A stretch of DNA of 64,000 nucleotides, from positions 124,001-188,000 of the forward strand of contig NZ_NWTG01000010.1 of NCBI RefSeq assembly GCF_002532045.1. Reading direction: 5' to 3'. Below the pieces are notes generated by a model. It searched no databases. It was not told where the DNA came from and saw nothing but the letters and a program-made list of their open reading frames with translations. Both the position numbers and the translations under genes were made by a program. Shown one piece after another: positions 39,154 to 48,434 of the stretch. The DNA comes from Bradyrhizobium sp. C9. Lineage in GTDB: Bacteria > Pseudomonadota > Alphaproteobacteria > Rhizobiales > Xanthobacteraceae. Each line of letters opens with the position of its first letter. Within the stretch, counting starts at the first letter, position 1.

Positions 39154-39885
39154 TCATGACCGGAACAGCCTCGTGTATTGCGCCTCGTGACGCAGGCTGG
39201 CGAGATCGGCCCGGAAGGTCGCGCTGCCGAGATCGTCGAGCGAGGCCGCGTTGGCCCGCGCCGCGGTTGCGGCAACGACCGGCTCGAGATCGGCCAGCAC
39301 GCGCTGGCTGTCGGTCTGCCCGAGCGGGATCAGCCGGCTGCCTGCTGAAATCCAGTTCGACAGCACGGCATGCAGGAAGGCATGCAGCGACGGCGAAAGC
39401 CGGATGCCATGCGCGGCGCTGACGATACCGACCGCGACCGGGTAGACGATCGGGCCGTCGCAGGCCGCGATCATCGCATCGAGGCCGGACGAATTCCACG
39501 CCGCACGGGCGATCTCGATGAAGGCGCGCCCCTGCGTCGTGGTCTCGAGCTGCCGCTCGCGCGACGGCACGAAGGCAGCAGCAAGCTCGGCGATCTCCTT
39601 CAGCCCGGCGTGGCCGGGCTCCGATGCCGCGCGATGGCTTTGTGCAAGGAATACGGCGTCGCAAAAGCCGCTGCCGTCGGTGAGCATCGCCGCGAGCCAG
39701 GCGCGCAGCGACGCGGCATCGGTGATGTCGCCGGCTTCGACGGCCCATTCGATGCCGCTGGAATAGGCGAACGCCCCCACCGGAAAGGACGGCGACAGCC
39801 ACGTCATCAGCCGGTACAGCGCGGCCGCCTCGTCCTCCGCCATCCCGCCGCGCACCGCAGCGGGATCAGGCTCATTTGTGGTCAT
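39154..39885 (-). CDS. ureF: Urease accessory protein UreF
   Basis: Co-chaperone that couples UreG to apo-urease; 243 residues, all-helical. Typical blocks are LMTWLSPSFPVGAFAYSSGIEWAVEAG and VYPVAVGIVSAAHGI. The start is ATG 39885 (MTTNEPDP), overlapping the ureE stop by 14 nt. The frame stays open upstream only because it shadows the His-rich codons of ureE, giving a Met/Thr/Ile-rich non-protein-like sequence. Confidence 0.95.
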   Translation of the reverse strand: MTTNEPDPAAVRGGMAEDEAAALYRLMTWLSPSFPVGAFAYSSGIEWAVEAGDITDAASLRAWLAAMLTDGSGFCDAVFLAQSHRAASEPGHAGLKEIAELAAAFVPSRERQLETTTQGRAFIEIARAAWNSSGLDAMIAACDGPIVYPVAVGIVSAAHGIRLSPSLHAFLHAVLSNWISAGSRLIPLGQTDSQRVLADLEPVVAATAARANAASLDDLGSATFRADLASLRHEAQYTRLFRS

Positions 39886-40516
39886 GAGCATGGGAGTGGT
39901 CGTGATGATGATGGGCGTGGTCGCAATGCTCATCATGATGATGGTGGTCGTGGTCATGCGCGTGATCATGATCATGACCATCACCGTGGTGGTGTCCATC
40001 GCTGTGGCGATGTCCATGATCGTGCGCATGGCTATGGGCATGATCGTGCCCGGTGTGACCATGCGCGTGCGCGTCGGCATGCGCATGCTCGGCGTAGGCG
40101 CCGCCCTCGGGATCGAACGGCGCTTCGATCTCGATGATACGGGCCCCTAACCCCTTCACCATCGCCTCGATCACGTGATCGCGCCGAATGCGCAGGCCTT
40201 TCGGCATGATCTGCGTTGGCAGATGGCGGTTGCCGAGATGCCAGGCGACCCGGATCAGATGATGCGGATCGCTACCGCGGATTTCCGCGAGCGGCTCGGG
40301 AGCTGCGACCACCTCGACGAGGCGGCCGTCCTCCAGCACCAGTGCATCGCCGCCGCGCAGCGCGACGGCGTTTTCGAGATCGAGCAGGAATTCGAGCCCG
40401 CGCGTCCCGGTCATCGCCATCCGCCGCCGGTGCCGGTCGTCGAAATCGAGCACGACGGTGTCGGCTGCCGCTTCCGTCCAGCGATGCTGTCTCAGGACCT
40501 TGGTTGCGCGGATCAT
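39872..40516 (-). CDS. ureE: Nickel metallochaperone UreE with very long His-rich tail
   Basis: Delivers nickel to the urease activation complex. Residues 1-140 carry the UreE fold (FDDRHRRRMAMTGTRGLEFLLDL, HLGNRHLPTQIMPKGLRI with the conserved interface His). The final ~71 residues, from about residue 144, contain 35 histidines plus many Asp, as in HDHAHSHAHDHGHRH. Such tails bind several nickel ions and are known in other UreE and HypB proteins; here the length is at the upper end. It overlaps ureF. Confidence 0.96.
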   Translation of the reverse strand: MIRATKVLRQHRWTEAAADTVVLDFDDRHRRRMAMTGTRGLEFLLDLENAVALRGGDALVLEDGRLVEVVAAPEPLAEIRGSDPHHLIRVAWHLGNRHLPTQIMPKGLRIRRDHVIEAMVKGLGARIIEIEAPFDPEGGAYAEHAHADAHAHGHTGHDHAHSHAHDHGHRHSDGHHHGDGHDHDHAHDHDHHHHDEHCDHAHHHHDHSHAHDHK

Positions 40517-40524
40517 CGATTGCC

Positions 40525-40824
40525 TCAGATCTTCTGAACCTTGGCGTCGCTGATGATCTCGATCACCGTCGGGCCCGTCTTCATTTCAGCGGAATATTCG
40601 CGCCACACCTTCATGTGCGGCGCCTTGCTGTGCGCGGTGAGGTCGTCGCGGGTTTCCCAGCGCTCGACCACCACATACAGATTGGGATCGTTGACGCTGA
40701 CATGGCCCTCGTAGGAGAGGCAGCCCTTCTCCTTGTGGGTCTCAGCGATGCACGCCTTGTGTCCCCGGATGAAGTCGTCCTTGTTCTCCGGCTTCATCGG
40801 CGTGGTGGCGATGACATAGATCAT
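40525..40824 (-). CDS. ABM-fold antibiotic-biosynthesis-monooxygenase-like protein, copy 2
   Basis: A 99-residue dimeric alpha-beta barrel protein with the ABM pattern: MIYVIATTPMKPENKDDF, ending with an aromatic/His-containing ERWETRDDLTAHSKAPHMK. Relatives include quinol monooxygenases YgiN and heme-degrading IsdG, but many have no assigned role. It is a tandem paralogue of the next gene upstream (24-nt gap), the two sharing MIYV-AT, KPE, ACI-ET-KE-G and HMK. It lies 8 nt upstream of ureE. No known urease role. Confidence 0.87.
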   Translation of the reverse strand: MIYVIATTPMKPENKDDFIRGHKACIAETHKEKGCLSYEGHVSVNDPNLYVVVERWETRDDLTAHSKAPHMKVWREYSAEMKTGPTVIEIISDAKVQKI

Positions 40825-40848
40825 GGATGATCTCCCTTCTTTTTCTTG

Positions 40849-41148
40849 TTAGCGGACGTCGACCTTCTCGGGCGTGATCACCTCGATCTTCGGCGGCGCG
40901 GCCATGCACTTCACCGCGACGCGGCCGAACGTCTTCATGTGCTCGGCGGTACGATGCGGCACCAGCGCCTCGGCGTTCTCCCACTGCTCGACGAACACCA
41001 TCTTGCTGTGGTCGGTGACGCTCTCGTGCAGATCGTAGGCGATGTTGCCGGGCTCCTTGCGGGTTTCCTTGATGCAGGCCGTCGCCGCCGCGATGAATTC
41101 AGCGCGGGTCTCGGGCTTGATGGTCAGCGTAGCAACGACGTAAATCAC
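40849..41148 (-). CDS. ABM-fold antibiotic-biosynthesis-monooxygenase-like protein, copy 1
   Basis: A 99-residue paralogue of the following gene, begins MIYVVATLTIKPETRAEF and has the family-typical VEQWENAEALVPHRTAEHMK. The duplication is old, as the similarity is limited to scattered positions. It sits between ureC and ureE, about 112 nt after ureC, with an interspersed repeat in the gap. The enzyme might handle a reactive aldehyde or quinone, but function is unknown. Confidence 0.86.
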   Translation of the reverse strand: MIYVVATLTIKPETRAEFIAAATACIKETRKEPGNIAYDLHESVTDHSKMVFVEQWENAEALVPHRTAEHMKTFGRVAVKCMAAPPKIEVITPEKVDVR

Positions 41149-41192
41149 GGAAATTCCTCCCGGTTTTCTGTTCTGGTTTAGGTCTTGTTGTG

Positions 41193-41240
41193 ACGCGTTT
41201 TCTTTCCGCGAACCGGAAATTCCACTTCGCTCGAAAACGC
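41193..41240. repeat. Dispersed palindrome of the GCGTTTTC / GAAAACGC family
   Basis: ACGCGTTTTCTTTCCGCGAA then CCACTTCGCTCGAAAACGC: outer arms GCGTTTTC and GAAAACGC. A variant lies at 54403-54446. It occupies the space between ureC and the ABM pair. Confidence 0.6.
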
Positions 41241-41260
41241 TCCAGTTACCGGGACCGGTT

Positions 41261-42976
<1,716 letters not shown>

Positions 42977-42977
42977 G

Positions 42978-43532
42978 TCAGCCCCCAGTTTCAGCCAGCG
43001 CGGCCTTGGCGCGCGCGACGGTGTCGTCGAAAATGCGGTCGAGCCGCGGATTGATCCCCCGGCAACCGGCGATGACCTTGTCGGCCCAGGCCGCATAGTC
43101 GGCGAGATCGTCGCGCTCGTGCTTGCTCGGATGCGGCACGATCCGTGCGCCGATGTTGCTGACCTTGTCGGCGGTCTTGATCAATTTTGCATCGGGCGAT
43201 TTGTGCGGAGCGTCCTCGATCTGCTTCTGCCGGCGAACCGCTTTCGGCAGGCTCATGTCGTCGGTGCATTCGACCACCAGCGCGGCAACGCGCTCACTGA
43301 ATCTCTCCGCGAGCTCTTCGCGTGTGGTCTCGGTGTCCTCGATGGTGTCGTGCAGCCAGCCGGCCGCCACCAGCTCGGCATCCGCGCCATCGGTCACCTG
43401 CGCCAGCAGGTTGGCGACCTCGGCCAGATGGTTGATGTAAGGCTCATTGCCCCGCCCCTTGCGCGCCATGCCGTTGTGACGGCGCGCCGCAAGCTCGGCA
43501 GCTTCGGAGACCATGCGGAGCGCGGGCAGCAT
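42978..43532 (-). CDS. HD-domain hydrolase, MESH1/SpoT-N-like ((p)ppGpp hydrolase family)
   Basis: A protein of about 184 residues with the HD hydrolase set of SpoT/MESH1 enzymes: HNGMARKGRGNEPYINHLAEVA (first His and H of the motif), GWLHDTIEDT (HD plus ED), and KLIKTADKVSNIG (the Lys-Ala-Asp-Lys). It lacks synthetase, TGS and ACT domains. The small-alarmone-hydrolase role is inferred. The start is uncertain (43532 used; a GTG at 43574 and ATG at 43514 are in frame). Its stop is one nt before ureC, so it is co-translated with the urease catalytic subunit. Confidence 0.82.
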   Translation of the reverse strand: MLPALRMVSEAAELAARRHNGMARKGRGNEPYINHLAEVANLLAQVTDGADAELVAAGWLHDTIEDTETTREELAERFSERVAALVVECTDDMSLPKAVRRQKQIEDAPHKSPDAKLIKTADKVSNIGARIVPHPSKHERDDLADYAAWADKVIAGCRGINPRLDRIFDDTVARAKAALAETGG

Positions 43533-43606
43533 CAGATTGCGGCGCTCCCGTCGCAATTGCGATTGGTATGGCACTCAGAAATCATTTCTGCCGGCGCCCG
43601 GGGCTT

Positions 43607-43645
43607 ACCCCTCTCCCCACCCCTCCCCCGCAAGGGGGGAGGGAG
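43607..43645. repeat. CCCTCTCCCCACCC / CAAGGGGGGAGGG palindromic repeat, copy A
   Basis: The pattern ACCCCTCTCCCCACCCCTCC then GCAAGGGGGGAGGGAG occurs here between the DUF559 gene and the HD gene. Two further copies are at 43751-43789 (inverted) and 44152-44189. Confidence 0.8.
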
Positions 43646-43695
43646 TCTGAAGAATGTGCTCACCTGACGTCGCGTTGCGACTCCTCGTACTCGCA

Positions 43696-44151
43696 TCATG
43701 ACTTCCCCGCTTCATCGATGTCCGACGTAAGGGAGCCACCGGCGGAAGGGTTCCCTCCCCCCTTGCGGGGGAGGGTTAGGGAGAGGGGTGCCGCTTGCTC
43801 AGCCGCCTGAAGGATCGCAAGAGCGACACCTTCGAGATTCTTCAGCACATCATTGTTGGTGAAGCGGAGTACACGATAGCCGCGCGACGCGAACCAGACA
43901 TCTCGCCGCTCGTCGTGACGAACTCGTTCATCGAAATCGTGGCTTTCGCCGTCAACTTCAACAACCAGCTTGCAAGAATGCGCGACGAAATCTGCAATGT
44001 AATTGCCAATCGGAACCTGTCGACGAAAATTGAGGCCGGCGAGGCGATCGGCCTTGGTGTGCCGCCACAGCAGCGTCTCCGCGCGCGTCATCGCACGGCG
44101 GAGCTGCTTGGCGCGATCGCGCTGGATGTCGCTCACTTGAGTGTGCGGCAT
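43696..44151 (-). CDS. DUF559 (Vsr-like PD-(D/E)XK) endonuclease-fold protein, inserted in the urease cluster
   Basis: A 151-residue protein of the DUF559 family, related to very-short-patch-repair endonucleases. The nuclease core is intact: RAETLLWRH, RRQVPIGNYIADF, LVVEVDGESHD and GYRVLRFTNNDV. The C-terminal ~30 residues (PLSLTLPRKGGGNPSAGG) are encoded by an intergenic repeat and probably not original. Another copy of the repeat abuts the start codon, so the gene is bracketed by repeats. It separates ureB from ureC and is not known to serve urease; it looks like a captured cargo. Confidence 0.88.
   Translation of the reverse strand: MPHTQVSDIQRDRAKQLRRAMTRAETLLWRHTKADRLAGLNFRRQVPIGNYIADFVAHSCKLVVEVDGESHDFDERVRHDERRDVWFASRGYRVLRFTNNDVLKNLEGVALAILQAAEQAAPLSLTLPRKGGGNPSAGGSLTSDIDEAGKS
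43751..43789. repeat. CCCTCTCCCC palindromic repeat, copy B inside the DUF559 gene
   Basis: TTCCCTCCCCCCTTGCGGGG then AGGGTTAGGGAGAGGGGT, the inverse of copies A and C, forming part of the 3' coding end of the DUF559 gene. Confidence 0.8.
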
Positions 44152-44189
44152 ACCCCTCTCCCCACCCTCCCCCGCAAGGGGGGAGGGAG
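44152..44189. repeat. CCCTCTCCCC palindromic repeat, copy C at the DUF559 start
   Basis: ACCCCTCTCCCCACCCTCCC then CCGCAAGGGGGGAGGGAG ends directly at the ATG of the DUF559 gene (44151) and would form its leader, hiding or supplying the ribosome-binding site. Confidence 0.8.
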
Positions 44190-44247
44190 CCTGACCGGAG
44201 TGCTCACCTCACTATCGACCATCACCATCACACTCGTCGGATTATGA

Positions 44248-44553
44248 TCACAACTTCCCCTTCACCTCGGCGCGGAAGCCGTAGATCACGCGCTTGCCGG
44301 CGAGTGCGACGAGGTGGACGTCGCGGGTCTGGCCGGGTTCGAAGCGGACCGCGGTGCCGGCGGCGATGTCGAGGCGCATGCCGCGGGCCTTCTTGCGGTC
44401 GAATTTCAGCGCCGGGTTGGTCTCGAAGAAGTGGTAGTGCGAGCCGACCTGGATCGGGCGGTCGCCGGTGTTGGCGACCGAGAGCGTCACGGTCTTGCGG
44501 CCGGCATTGAGCTCGATCTCGCCGTCCTTGATGAAGAGTTCGCCGGGAATCAT
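44248..44553 (-). CDS. ureB: Urease beta subunit UreB
   Basis: A 101-residue structural subunit with the beta-rich fold: MIPGELFIKDGEIELNAG, GSHYHFFETNPALKFDR and EPGQTRDVHLVALAGKR. Separate ureA and ureB genes (not fused) are the usual proteobacterial form. It is 9 nt after ureA. The next gene in transcription order is the DUF559 nuclease, not ureC. Confidence 0.97.
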   Translation of the reverse strand: MIPGELFIKDGEIELNAGRKTVTLSVANTGDRPIQVGSHYHFFETNPALKFDRKKARGMRLDIAAGTAVRFEPGQTRDVHLVALAGKRVIYGFRAEVKGKL

Positions 44554-44562
44554 GTCGCGCTC

Positions 44563-44865
44563 CTATCGGATCGGTTCGTGCACGGTGACGAGCTTGGTGC
44601 CGTCGGGAAATGTCGCCTCGACCTGGATGTCGTGGATCATCTCCGGGATGCCGTCCATCACCTGCGCGCGGGTCAGGACCTTGGCGCCCGCCTGCATCAA
44701 TTCGGCGACGGTGCGGCCGTCGCGCGCGCCCTCGACGATGTAATCGGTGATCAGTGCCACCGCTTCGGGATGGTTCAGCTTGACGCCACGCTCGAGCCGG
44801 CGGCGCGCCACCATGGCCGCCATCGAAACCAGCAGCTTGTCCTTTTCGCGGGGAGACAAATTCAT
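44563..44865 (-). CDS. ureA: Urease gamma subunit UreA
   Basis: A 100-residue helical subunit beginning MNLSPREKDKLLVSMAAMVA with the conserved LNHPEAVALITDYIVEGARDG and DIQVEATFPDGTKLVTVHEPI. It sits 46 nt after ureD and 9 nt before ureB. Confidence 0.97.
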   Translation of the reverse strand: MNLSPREKDKLLVSMAAMVARRRLERGVKLNHPEAVALITDYIVEGARDGRTVAELMQAGAKVLTRAQVMDGIPEMIHDIQVEATFPDGTKLVTVHEPIR

Positions 44866-44911
44866 GCGAGCACTCTGATGATCTTGAAAGGATTAGTTGA
44901 GCCACAGGCCT

Positions 44912-45748
<837 letters not shown>

Positions 45749-45799
45749 TCCCCCGACGCTCCCTTGGCCCACGCCGCGCGCGGCGGCGTCACACCATCT

Positions 45800-46495
45800 T
45801 CACAGCGCCATCTGGCGGCTGATCTCGGCGGGATCGAGGCTTGCGCGATCGCAGGCATATTTCACCGCGCCCCGGTCCATCACGGCAAAACTGTCGCCGA
45901 GTTCGCAGGCAAAGTCGAGATATTGTTCGACCAGCACGATTGCGATGTTGCCGAGGTTGCGCAGGTAGGAAATGGCGCGGCCGATGTCCTTGATGATCGA
46001 GGGCTGGATGCCCTCGGTCGGCTCGTCGAGCAGCAGAAGCTTTGGCCGCATCACCAGCGCGCGGCCGATCGCGAGCTGCTGCTGCTGGCCGCCGGAGAGA
46101 TCGCCGCCGCGGCGGCCCAGCATGGTCTGCAGCACCGGAAACAGCGAGAACACGTCGTCGGGGATGTTGCGGTCCTCGCGCTTCAAGGGACCGAAGCCGG
46201 TCTTGAGGTTTTCCTCCACCGTCAGCAGCGGGAAGATCTCGCGGCCCTGCGGCACGAAGCCGATGCCGCGCCGCGCCCGCTCATAGGGCTTCAGCGCGGT
46301 GATGTCCTTGCCGTCGAAATTGATCGCGCCGGAGGCGATCGGATACTGGCCGACCATGGCGCGCAGCAGCGAGGTCTTGCCGACACCGTTGCGGCCGAGC
46401 ACGCAGGTGACCTTGCCAGGCTCGGCGGTCAGCGACACCCCGCGCAGCGCCTGCGCCGCGCCGTAATAGAGATTGATGTTGTCGATCTTCAGCAT
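45800..46495 (-). CDS. urtE: Urea ABC transporter ATPase UrtE
   Basis: Branched-chain-amino-acid-type (LivF) ATPase of the urea importer, 231 residues. Walker A GRNGVGKTS, signature LSGGQQQQLAIGRAL, Walker B LLLLDEP, with TEGIQPSIIKDI, the UrtE-type motif. The urea-specific assignment rests on the urtABCD context and the following urease genes. Confidence 0.96.
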   Translation of the reverse strand: MLKIDNINLYYGAAQALRGVSLTAEPGKVTCVLGRNGVGKTSLLRAMVGQYPIASGAINFDGKDITALKPYERARRGIGFVPQGREIFPLLTVEENLKTGFGPLKREDRNIPDDVFSLFPVLQTMLGRRGGDLSGGQQQQLAIGRALVMRPKLLLLDEPTEGIQPSIIKDIGRAISYLRNLGNIAIVLVEQYLDFACELGDSFAVMDRGAVKYACDRASLDPAEISRQMAL

Positions 46496-46498
46496 CGC

Positions 46499-47260
46499 CT
46501 AGCGCCCCAGATACACTTCGACCACCCGCTCGTTCGACGACACCTGGTCGATCGAACCTTCGGCGAGCACCGTGCCTTCGTGCAGGCAGGTCACCTTGAC
46601 GCCGAGCTCGCGCACGAAGGTCATGTCGTGCTCGACCACCATGATGGTATGGTTCTTGTTGATCTCTTTGAGCAGCTCCGCGGTCAGATGGGTCTCGACA
46701 TCGGTCATCCCTGCAACCGGCTCGTCGACCAGCAGCACCTTGGGGTCCTGCGCCAGCAGCATGCCGATCTCGAGCCACTGCTTCTGGCCGTGGCTGAGGC
46801 TGCCGGCGAGGCGATTGCGCGCATCGGTCAGGCGGATGGTCTCCAGCACCTTGTCGATGCGCTCGGACTCCGCCTTGCTGCCGCGCCAGAACAGCGTGCC
46901 GCGCACCGAATGATCGACATTGAGCGCGAGCAGCAAATTGTCCTGCACGGTCTGGCTCTCGAACACCGTCGGCTTCTGGAACTTGCGGCCGATGCCGAGC
47001 TCGGCGATGCGGGTCTCGTCGAGCCGGGTCAGGTCGACGGTGCCGTCGAACAGTACGGTGCCCTCGTCCGGCTTGGTCTTGCCGGTGATGATGTCCATCA
47101 TCGTGGTCTTGCCGGCGCCGTTCGGGCCGATGATGGCGCGCATCTCGCCGGGCGCGAGCGTCAGCGACAGATTGTTGATGGCGTGAAAGCCGTCGAACGA
47201 GACGTGCACCCCGTCGAGATAGAGCATGGCCGAAGTGGCGCGGGTATCCATGACGTTCAT
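46499..47260 (-). CDS. urtD: Urea ABC transporter ATPase UrtD
   Basis: LivG-type ATPase of the importer, 253 residues. Walker A GPNGAGKTTMMD, signature SHGQKQWLEIGML and Walker B VLLVDEPVAGMT. The start ATG 47260 (MNVMDTRATS) is chosen; a longer frame upstream is only the shadow of urtC. It ends 3 nt before urtE. Confidence 0.95.
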   Translation of the reverse strand: MNVMDTRATSAMLYLDGVHVSFDGFHAINNLSLTLAPGEMRAIIGPNGAGKTTMMDIITGKTKPDEGTVLFDGTVDLTRLDETRIAELGIGRKFQKPTVFESQTVQDNLLLALNVDHSVRGTLFWRGSKAESERIDKVLETIRLTDARNRLAGSLSHGQKQWLEIGMLLAQDPKVLLVDEPVAGMTDVETHLTAELLKEINKNHTIMVVEHDMTFVRELGVKVTCLHEGTVLAEGSIDQVSSNERVVEVYLGR

Positions 47261-47264
47261 CTGC

Positions 47265-48434
47265 CTACTCCGCCAGGTTCGGTGCGCCGACGCCGTCTTC
47301 GCGCGCCGCGCTGTCCCGGTCGGCCGCGAGGGCCGCGCTACGCCGCGTCTCCCACCAGCTGTTGACGGTGCCGACAATGCCCTTCGGCAACAGCAGCGTG
47401 ACCAGGATGAACAGCGCGCCCAGCATGAACAGCCAGTACGGCGCCAGCGGTCCCGACGTGAAGAACGTCTTGGCGTAATTGACCACAACGGCGCCGAGCG
47501 CGGCGCCGACCAGCGTGCCGCGGCCGCCGACCGCGACCCAGATCACCGCCTCGATCGAATTGCCGGGCGCGAACTCGCTCGGATTGATAATGCCGACCTG
47601 CGGCACATAGAGCGCGCCGGCAACGCCGGCCATGCAGGCCGACAGCGTGAACACGAACAGCTTGTAGGATTCGACGCGATAGCCGAGGAAGCGGGTCCGG
47701 CTTTCGGCATCGCGCACCGCGATCAGGACCTTGCCGAGCTTCGAGGTCACGATCGCGCGGCAGATCAGGAAGGCGATGATCAGCGCCAGGCAGCTCAGCA
47801 GAAACAGCGCGGCACGGGTGCCTTCGGCCTGCACGTTGAAGCCGAGGATGTCCTTGAAGTCGGTCAGGCCGTTGTTGCCGCCGAAGCCGAAATCATTACG
47901 GAAGAATGCCAGCAGCAGCGCATAGGTCATCGCCTGGGTGATGATCGACAGATAGACGCCGGTGACGCGCGAGCGGAATGCCAGCCAGCCGAAGCAGAAG
48001 GCGAGCAGGCCCGGCACCAGCAGCACCATCAACGCGGCGACCCAGAACTTGTCGAAGCCGTACCAGTACCAGGGCAGCTTGTCCCAGTTCAGGAACACCA
48101 TGAAGTCGGGCAGGATCGGATTGCCGTAGACGCCGCGACTGCCGATCTGCCGCATCAGGTACATGCCCATGGCGTAGCCGCCGAGCGCGAAGAACGCGCC
48201 GTGGCCGAGCGAGAGGATGCCGCAATAGCCCCAGATCAGATCGATCGAGAGCGCGAGGATGGCGTAGCAGACATATTTGCCCCACAGCGCCACCAGATAG
48301 GTCGGCACCTGGAACATCGAGCCCTGCGGCAGCAGCAGGTTCGACAGCGGGATCAGCACGCCGACCGCGGCGACGAGCAGCACGAACGCGGTCGCGGCGC
48401 GGTCGAGCGAACGGGTCAGGATATGCGGCGTCAT
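47265..48434 (-). CDS. urtC: Urea ABC transporter permease UrtC
   Basis: LivM-type permease, 389 residues with about ten hydrophobic segments. Typical motifs are SIDLIWGYCGILSLGHGAFFALGGYAMGMYL and the late AGVAGALYVPQVGIINPSEFAPGNSIEAVIWVAVGGRGTLVGA. It overlaps urtB by 4 nt. Confidence 0.96.
   Translation of the reverse strand: MTPHILTRSLDRAATAFVLLVAAVGVLIPLSNLLLPQGSMFQVPTYLVALWGKYVCYAILALSIDLIWGYCGILSLGHGAFFALGGYAMGMYLMRQIGSRGVYGNPILPDFMVFLNWDKLPWYWYGFDKFWVAALMVLLVPGLLAFCFGWLAFRSRVTGVYLSIITQAMTYALLLAFFRNDFGFGGNNGLTDFKDILGFNVQAEGTRAALFLLSCLALIIAFLICRAIVTSKLGKVLIAVRDAESRTRFLGYRVESYKLFVFTLSACMAGVAGALYVPQVGIINPSEFAPGNSIEAVIWVAVGGRGTLVGAALGAVVVNYAKTFFTSGPLAPYWLFMLGALFILVTLLLPKGIVGTVNSWWETRRSAALAADRDSAAREDGVGAPNLAE

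Noticed and set aside
39886..40086. N-terminal extension of UreF rich in Met, Thr and Ile
   Set aside because: It is the His-rich coding sequence of ureE read in another frame; the UreF family begins near the chosen ATG.
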